NCBI GenBank assembly: GCA_964574335.1
Contig: CAZNNH010000125.1
Location: forward strand, 1-18,121
Reading direction: 5' to 3'
DNA from: CAZNNH01 sp964574335
GTDB lineage: Bacteria > Acidobacteriota > Vicinamibacteria > Fen-336
DNA: 18,121 nucleotides
Below, piece after piece: positions 13,410 to 18,121 of this stretch. The notes beneath the pieces were generated by a model. The model was not told the DNA's origin. It saw nothing but the letters and a program-made list of their open reading frames with translations, and searched no databases. The position numbers and the translations under genes were made by a program. Each line of letters begins with the position of its first letter. Within the stretch, counting starts at the first letter, position 1.

Positions 13410-15598
13410 GGAAGAGGTGCTGGTTCCTGTCGATGGCCTGCCTGCTGCTCCAGGGCATGCTCCAACCCGTGCCCGCGCATGGTTGCAGCCACGCGTTGCC
13501 CTCGGCGCACTTCTGGATCGATCAACGCCCGGGGGTCTCCGACGCGCAGTTCCTGGACGGAGAGCTGGGCATCCTCGATCCCGGGCTCGATCTGGCCTAT
13601 GCCTTGATCGCCTTCCGGCAGCTCGCAGGTCTCGGGATCCCCGACTCGGCACGACGGGCGTTCGAAGCGACCCTCTCGGACGGCACCGACCGCAGCTGGG
13701 AACGGGCCTCGTCAGCGCCGAGCTGGTACCAGCGCCGACGCGAGATCCCGGACCTGACAGATCCACCGATCCCTTCCGTCTGGCGACGTCAGCTCACCCA
13801 GGAGGGAGGCTACACGCACTACTCGACGTACCTGAACTGCAACCAGGATGCGTTTCGAGCCGCCGGGGAGCGGCTGAGGGAGCTCGTCGCGCGCTCCGGC
13901 AGGCGCTCCCCTCGAGTCCGTCGTTGGGTTCAGGCGCAGGACCTGGTGTTCTCCAACTGTTCTGGTGAGCGTCAGATCCCCGCGTCGGCACCCGCCGATT
14001 GGCCGGCCTCCGAACGTGCCGATCGGGACTACCAGATCGCTGCCGCGCACTTCTACGCCGGCGACTTCGTTGAGGCGCAGCGCCTGTTCGGCCAGATCTC
14101 GAAGGACCCGGCATCCCGCTGGCGCCAGCTCGGCAGCTACCTCGTGGCTCGGGCGATGGTGCGGCAGGCCCTGGTCGGGGGTGGGCCCCGCCAGGAGCTC
14201 CTGGCTGAGGCAGAGGAATACCTCATCGGGATCCTGAGGGACTCGAGCCTGGCCGAGGTCCATGGCGCTGCCACCGGGACGCTCAGCTACGTGAGGGCCA
14301 AGCGCGATCCCGTGAGCGAGCGTCGCCGGCTGGAGGGAGAGTTGCTGGCACCCGAACCCGGCGCCGACATCGAACGGATCTGGCTCGACTACAGGTATCT
14401 GGGGCCCGGAGGAGGCGCGTTCTCCGAATGGTGGGGAGCATTCGCGGGGGCTCGGCCGGAGGCGGCCGAGGCGGCCCTGGCGCGCTGGCTCGAACGACGG
14501 GAGCTACCCTGGCTCGTCGTGGCCGCCGTCAGGTCGCGCGGCGACTCGCCACACGCCGGGCGCATCGTCGACGAGCTGGCGAAGATCGGCGCCGACTCGC
14601 CAGCCTACCTGACGGCGGCATACCACCGGGCGCGGCTCCTCGTCGAGCTGGGCCAGACCGATTGTGCGCGCAGTCTGCTCACCCATGTATCCAAAGGACC
14701 CGAGCACCTGTCCCCGGCGGACCGCAACCGGATCGCCACCCTGAGGCTGCGTGTCGCCCGCAACCTGGACGAGCTCGTGTCGCTCTCCCAGCTCTCGCTG
14801 GTCGCCACCGGTTGGCACGACCACGACGGGGGCCCGCTCATCCCCGAGCCAGACTGGTTCAGAGCGCCAGCTCCAGGCGAGCGGCTTCTCAGCGAGCAGG
14901 CCGCCGCCGTTCTGAACCGGTCGGTACCCGTCGAGCGCCTGGTGGAGGTGGCCCTCCACCCCGGCTGGGCGGAGAGACCCCGGCGCGCGGTGGCCCTTGC
15001 CGCCTGGACACGCAGCTTGCTGCTCGAGGACTTCGCAACGGCGTCGCTTCTTCATCCGTTGCTGCGCCGAATCGCCCCGGAGCTGGAGCCCGCCATCGAG
15101 AGGTGCTCACATGCGAAGACGCCGGCCGAGCGCCGTTTCGTGGTGGCGCTGACGCTGCTCCAGCTCCCCGGGCTGAGCCCGTGGGTCAGGGCTGGCCTCG
15201 GGCGGCTCGACGGGTGGGACGGCGAACTCACGAACCTGACTTCCTTGACCGCGTACCGGGACAACTGGTGGTGCCGGCGAGGCGGGGAGGAGGCGACTCC
15301 GCCCTCGTTCCTGCTGCCTGATGATGCTGCGAGGCTCGCCCTCTCCGACTTGGATCATCGTGGGCCGGGGACGAAGGCTCTGGGCCGTGCCGTCTTGGGC
15401 TGGGCGGACGATCATCGGGATGACGAGAGGGTCCCGGAGGCCCTCCACCTAGTGGTCTGGGCGACACGTCATTCCACCTGCGTCGAGGGGGGGCGGCTCG
15501 TGGATTTCGGCGACGTATCGAAGGCCGCGTTCGTGCGGCTCCATCGGCGCTATCCTCGGAGCCCTTGGACGGCGAAGACCCCGTATTGGTTTCGGTGA
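13406..15598 (+). CDS. Large exported repeat (TPR-like) protein paired with DUF3142
   Basis: A 730-residue protein with a signal peptide (MRKRCW, hydrophobic core to about residue 20, likely cleavage after VPA at 24). The mature chain is mostly helical. Around residues 210-310 paired helices of TPR character appear (YQIAAAHFYAGDFVEAQRLF, then LVARAMVRQAL and AEEYLIGIL), and similar helix pairs recur to about 480. Conserved-looking blocks include the segment YLNCNQDAF, VFSNCSGE and, at the C-terminus, SKAAFVRLHRRYPRSPW followed by TPYWF. I know this protein type as the usual partner of DUF3142 genes, but no biochemical role. The start ATG at 13406 overlaps the previous stop (ATGA). A scaffold or binding role in the periplasm is the most that can be inferred. 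A hairpin follows the stop codon. Confidence 0.8.
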   Translation: MRKRCWFLSMACLLLQGMLQPVPAHGCSHALPSAHFWIDQRPGVSDAQFLDGELGILDPGLDLAYALIAFRQLAGLGIPDSARRAFEATLSDGTDRSWERASSAPSWYQRRREIPDLTDPPIPSVWRRQLTQEGGYTHYSTYLNCNQDAFRAAGERLRELVARSGRRSPRVRRWVQAQDLVFSNCSGERQIPASAPADWPASERADRDYQIAAAHFYAGDFVEAQRLFGQISKDPASRWRQLGSYLVARAMVRQALVGGGPRQELLAEAEEYLIGILRDSSLAEVHGAATGTLSYVRAKRDPVSERRRLEGELLAPEPGADIERIWLDYRYLGPGGGAFSEWWGAFAGARPEAAEAALARWLERRELPWLVVAAVRSRGDSPHAGRIVDELAKIGADSPAYLTAAYHRARLLVELGQTDCARSLLTHVSKGPEHLSPADRNRIATLRLRVARNLDELVSLSQLSLVATGWHDHDGGPLIPEPDWFRAPAPGERLLSEQAAAVLNRSVPVERLVEVALHPGWAERPRRAVALAAWTRSLLLEDFATASLLHPLLRRIAPELEPAIERCSHAKTPAERRFVVALTLLQLPGLSPWVRAGLGRLDGWDGELTNLTSLTAYRDNWWCRRGGEEATPPSFLLPDDAARLALSDLDHRGPGTKALGRAVLGWADDHRDDERVPEALHLVVWATRHSTCVEGGRLVDFGDVSKAAFVRLHRRYPRSPWTAKTPYWFR

Positions 15599-15607
15599 GG
15601 ATCGGTC

Positions 15608-15633
15608 GGAGCGCCGGGCATGCGGGTCGCTCC
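15608..15633 (+). terminator. Possible weak terminator hairpin
   Basis: GGAGCG (15608-15613) pairs with CGCTCC (15628-15633), and the 14-base loop can add a short CCG/CGG stem. It starts ten bases after the stop codon of the 730-residue protein gene. No T-run follows, so it is a weak call by position. Confidence 0.35.
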
Positions 15634-15651
15634 ATCTGTCCCCGGGTATCC

Positions 15652-15680
15652 TTGACAGTCCCGGGCGGCGATCCTATCGT
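15652..15680 (+). promoter_or_regulatory. Strong sigma-70-type promoter of the CNBD gene
   Basis: TTGACA (15652-15657) is a perfect -35 and TATCGT (15675-15680) a four-of-six -10, with the ideal 17-base spacer. Initiation near 15687 would give a leader of about 24 bases carrying TGGAGG before the ATG at 15711. Two CCCGGG palindromes (15641-15646 and 15660-15665) flank the -35 and could be binding sites. This is the best promoter in the window. Confidence 0.72.
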
Positions 15681-15710
15681 CGGCAGCGAGGCGTAGCTGG
15701 AGGCCAACTC

Positions 15711-16103
15711 ATGGGCGAGGCAAGCAGCCACTTCGATCTGTTCCGCGACGACCCGGACGCCAGACGCTTCGAGATCGGAGCGGCGATCTTCAAGATCGGG
15801 GAGCGGGGCAGCGACATGTACGTGGTCAGCTCCGGCACGGTGGCGCTGCGAGCCGGCGCCGACCTGCTGGAGACCGTGGAGCCCGGCGGCTTCTTCGGCG
15901 AGATGGCCCTGATCGACGACGAGCCCCGTAGCGCCACCGCGATTGCCGTCACCGAGTGTCGGCTGTCGCGGATCGACCGGCAGCGCTTCGAGGAGACCCT
16001 GCGCCGCGTCCCCTCCTTCGGGACCGAGGTGATGCGGGTGATGGCGCGCCGGCTGCGGGCTCGGACCGCGACCGCGATCGGCTCCCCGGAACGGCCCGTC
16101 TAG
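15711..16103 (+). CDS. Stand-alone cyclic-nucleotide-binding domain protein
   Basis: A 130-residue protein that is essentially one cNMP-binding domain of the CAP/PKA-R family. Eight-strand barrel elements run from about residue 16 to 90, with the phosphate-binding cassette GGFFGEMALIDDEPRSATA at 59-77: Glu64 for the ribose and Arg73 for the phosphate are both present, so binding of cAMP or cGMP is plausible. A C-terminal helix ends in Arg-rich sequence (about 102-120). There is no DNA-binding helix-turn-helix, so it is not a complete CRP-type regulator; it may act on a partner protein. ATG at 15711 has GGAGG upstream. It ends 6 bases from the convergent DUF4013 gene. No partner gene is evident nearby. 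Confidence 0.9.
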   Translation: MGEASSHFDLFRDDPDARRFEIGAAIFKIGERGSDMYVVSSGTVALRAGADLLETVEPGGFFGEMALIDDEPRSATAIAVTECRLSRIDRQRFEETLRRVPSFGTEVMRVMARRLRARTATAIGSPERPV

Positions 16104-16109
16104 GGCGCG

Positions 16110-16808
16110 CTACTGGAACGCCGGGTCGCGGCGGGCGACCTCGGCCATCGCCCAGGCGCCGACGCAGTAGGACCAGAAGGCGGCGGGGAAGATGCCGATA
16201 CAGAAGAGCAGGAGCCCGAACTGGGACACCAGGCTGGCAGCCAGCGCGAGCACGATCGCCAGCAGGTAGTTGACCGCGTTGCGCCGGATGAAGGCCAGGT
16301 TCTGGGCCAGCTCGAAGCCCGCGCCGAAGCGCCCCAGCAAGGCCATCCGGACCAGGGCCGCCGGGAGGTAGACCGCCAGCGCCAGCCCCAGAAGGAAGAA
16401 CAGGCCGTACAGACCGATCATCACGATCGCCAGCGCGGCCCCCGCCGGCCCGTTGCCCTCGGGGCCCAGCCGGGTCGCAATCGCCAGCAGCAGCCCCACC
16501 GGGCACCCCAACACCAGCGCGAGAACCAGGCCGTAGGCCAGGTTCAGGCCCACCACCTTGAGGCCGTCGGCGAAGATGCCGCCCAGGTCGTCCCACTCTG
16601 GCAGCGGTTGCGGCTCGTCTCGGGCGGTACGCTGCACCACGCGGAGGGCGTAGCCGGCGACGAAGAAGGTCCCGACCAGGAGGCTGCCCAGCAGCGCGAA
16701 GGCGCCACCGATTGCGACCTTCTTGATCCAGTCGGGGTCCTGGAACACGAAGGAGAACCCACGGCCGAAATCGATGCTGCCGCTGGCGGGGACCGGTGGA
16801 GTCTGCAT
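16110..16808 (-). CDS. DUF4013 membrane protein
   Basis: A 232-residue inner-membrane protein. The N-terminal FVFQDPDWIKKVAIGG (20-35) and the loop signature LPEWDDLGGIFADGLK (69-84) are typical of DUF4013. Hydrophobic helices lie at about 31-55, 85-111, 122-152 and 181-225, the last long enough for two passes. Family function is unknown; members look like small membrane-embedded proteins without catalytic residues. ATG at 16808 has no Shine-Dalgarno; a TAGAGT hexamer lies 6 bases upstream. It is divergent from the transhydrogenase operon and convergent with the CNBD gene. Confidence 0.87.
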   Translation of the reverse strand: MQTPPVPASGSIDFGRGFSFVFQDPDWIKKVAIGGAFALLGSLLVGTFFVAGYALRVVQRTARDEPQPLPEWDDLGGIFADGLKVVGLNLAYGLVLALVLGCPVGLLLAIATRLGPEGNGPAGAALAIVMIGLYGLFFLLGLALAVYLPAALVRMALLGRFGAGFELAQNLAFIRRNAVNYLLAIVLALAASLVSQFGLLLFCIGIFPAAFWSYCVGAWAMAEVARRDPAFQ

Positions 16809-16814
16809 GCTGTG

Positions 16815-16820
16815 ACTCTA
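16815..16820 (-). promoter_or_regulatory. Putative -10 box TAGAGT, leaderless start
   Basis: On the minus strand TAGAGT (four of six) is followed by exactly six bases and the ATG at 16808, placing transcription start on the start codon. No good -35 is seen at 17 bases; the spacer contains a GGCC-TTC-GGCC inverted repeat. Confidence 0.4.
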
Positions 16821-16896
16821 GCACAGGCCGAAGGCCGCAGTCGGGGAGGGCGCCAACGGAACCGTGATAGCATCGAATCTCACCCCAAGGCTCATC

Positions 16897-18075
16897 ATGA
16901 TTCTCGGAGTACCGAGCGAGACGTTCCCGGGTGAGCGCCGCGTGGCGCTGGTGCCGGCCCTCGTCCCGGCGCTCTCGCGGGAGCAGGTCGAGGTGGTGCT
17001 GCAGCCGGGGGCCGGCGTGGCCGCCGGCTTCAAGGATGCGGCCTACCTCGAGAAGGGGGCCCGGCTGGCCGCCTCGAGAGACGCGCTGTTCGCCGAGGCC
17101 GACGCCATCGCCCAGGTGCGCGGCTACGGCACCAACCCCGTCGAAGGCCGCGCCGACCTCGAGCGCCTGCGCGAGGGACAGGTCCTGGTGGGCCTGCTCG
17201 ATCCGCTGGCGGCGGCGTCCCAAGCCGAAGAGCTGGCCCGGCGGGGGGTGACCGCCTTCGCCCTCGAGCTGATGCCGCGGATCACCCGCGCCCAGGGCAT
17301 GGACGTGCTCTCCTCGATGGCCACCGTCGCCGGGTACAAGGCAGTGCTGCTGGCGGCCGCGCACCTTCCCAAGATGTTCCCGATGCTGATGACCGCCGCC
17401 GGCACCGTGGCGCCGGCGCGGGTCTTCGTGGTGGGCGCCGGCGTGGCCGGCCTGCAGGCCATCTCGGTGGCGCGCCGCCTGGGCGCCCTGGTCTCGGCCT
17501 ACGACGTGCGGCCCGCGGTCAAGGAGCAGGTGCAGTCGCTGGGGGCCAAGTTCGTGGAGCTCGAGCTCGAGACCGGCCAGAGCGAGGGCCAGGGGGGCTA
17601 CGCCAAGGCGGCGGGCGAGGAGTTCTACCGCAAGCAGCGGGAGATGATGACCGCGGTCCTGGCCGAGAGCGACGTGGTCCTCACCACCGCCCAGGTCCCG
17701 GGCCGCAAGGCACCGATCCTGGTGACGGCCGAGATGGTCGCTGCCATGGCACCCGGCTCGGTGATCGTGGACCTGGCCGCCGAGCAGGGCGGCAACTGCG
17801 AGCTGACGCGCGCCGGCGAGGTGGTCGATGCCGGCGGCGTGACCGTGCTGGGCCCGGTCAACCTCCCGGCCACCGTGCCCTACCACGCCAGCCAGATGTA
17901 TGCGAAGAACCTGGCCACCTTCCTCCACCACCTGGTGAAGGACGGGACACTGCGGGTCGACCTGGAGGACGAGATCACCCGCGCCACGCTGCTGACCCGC
18001 GGTGGCAAGGTCGTCCACCCCGCGGTGCTGGAGGCGCTGTCAGCGGCCGTCGGCGGCGGTCGGGAGGAGGGGTAG
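16897..18075 (+). CDS. pntAA: NAD(P) transhydrogenase subunit alpha part 1 (NAD(H)-binding)
   Basis: A 392-residue soluble subunit (dI) of the proton-translocating transhydrogenase, which moves hydride between NAD(H) and NADP(H) driven by the proton gradient. Landmarks: the N-terminal GVPSETFPGERRVALVP (4-20), the RAQGMDVLSSMA block (131-142; the Gln is a known NAD contact in the Rhodospirillum rubrum enzyme), the dinucleotide fold VVGAGVAGLQA (178-188) with Asp203 at the end of the next strand as expected for NAD(H), a mobile-loop region near 225-250, and VDLAAEQGGNCELT (291-304). The length, close to 384 in R. rubrum, shows the alpha subunit is split, as in the three-gene type. ATG at 16897 with AAGG six bases upstream is preferred over 16864. 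Its stop overlaps the start of pntAB by one base. Confidence 0.95.
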   Translation: MILGVPSETFPGERRVALVPALVPALSREQVEVVLQPGAGVAAGFKDAAYLEKGARLAASRDALFAEADAIAQVRGYGTNPVEGRADLERLREGQVLVGLLDPLAAASQAEELARRGVTAFALELMPRITRAQGMDVLSSMATVAGYKAVLLAAAHLPKMFPMLMTAAGTVAPARVFVVGAGVAGLQAISVARRLGALVSAYDVRPAVKEQVQSLGAKFVELELETGQSEGQGGYAKAAGEEFYRKQREMMTAVLAESDVVLTTAQVPGRKAPILVTAEMVAAMAPGSVIVDLAAEQGGNCELTRAGEVVDAGGVTVLGPVNLPATVPYHASQMYAKNLATFLHHLVKDGTLRVDLEDEITRATLLTRGGKVVHPAVLEALSAAVGGGREEG

Positions 18076-18121
18076 TGGAGGCTCTGGTCACGGCGCTCAC
18101 CGTCTTCGTGCTGGCCCTGTT
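18075..18121 (+). CDS. pntAB: NAD(P) transhydrogenase subunit alpha part 2, N-terminal fragment
   Basis: GTG at 18075 shares its G with the pntAA stop (TAGTG) and has GGAGG upstream. The 15 codons before the window end read VEALVTALTVFVLAL, the start of a membrane helix as in the small proton-channel subunit that always follows pntAA. The gene is cut by the window edge, not truncated as far as can be seen; pntB is expected beyond. The call rests on position and this short hydrophobic start. Confidence 0.8.
   Translation, partial: MEALVTALTVFVLAL

Overview
The window is very GC-rich DNA, about 70 % by eye, with tightly packed bacterial genes and strong G/C preference at third codon positions. 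No rRNA, tRNA, CRISPR, transposase or phage gene is visible. The gene mix suggests Acidobacteriota (Thermoanaerobaculia-like) or a myxobacterial relative. It includes a Hanks-type Ser/Thr kinase, LytS/LytTR signalling, a V4R/TIGR02265-like protein, DUF3142, DUF4013, outer-membrane and lipoprotein genes, and a split-alpha transhydrogenase. The taxon is an inference from gene content, not a phylogenetic placement.

Layout. Bases 1-169 hold a strong GCAA-loop hairpin and a possible -10 box. Bases 170-2979 carry a V4R/TIGR02265-like protein that overlaps a large polytopic membrane protein with a PA14-like domain. On the minus strand lie a fold-type I aminotransferase (3012-4346) and, upstream of it, a Ser/Thr kinase fused to a REC-LytTR response regulator (4428-6074). 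Divergent from the kinase are a LiaF-like membrane protein (6255-6977), a LytS-type histidine kinase (7016-8092) and an SGNH hydrolase fused to HEAT repeats (8109-9887). A beta-barrel-like exported protein follows (9935-10786). A GC-rich hairpin separates it from a convergent small lipoprotein (10842-11312). Next come an exported HEAT-like protein (11380-12477), a DUF3142 protein (12603-13409) and a translationally coupled 730-residue exported repeat protein (13406-15598). The last part holds a free-standing cyclic-nucleotide-binding protein (15711-16103), a convergent DUF4013 membrane protein (16110-16808), and the start of a pnt operon: pntAA (16897-18075) and the first codons of pntAB, cut by the window edge.

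How the genes fit together. The centre of interest is 4428-8092. A LiaF-like protein, a LytS-like sensor kinase and a LytTR regulator form a plausible envelope-stress phosphorelay. Here the LytTR regulator is the C-terminal half of an intact Ser/Thr protein kinase, so one soluble protein would join Ser/Thr and His-Asp phosphorylation to DNA binding. A second pattern concerns gene starts. One class has a clear Shine-Dalgarno sequence. Another lacks it but has a TAnnnT hexamer placed so that transcription would begin at or within about 2 bases of the start codon, which suggests leaderless mRNAs. Third-position base use is looser in 10842-12477 and partly so up to 15598, marking that stretch as more accessory than its flanks.
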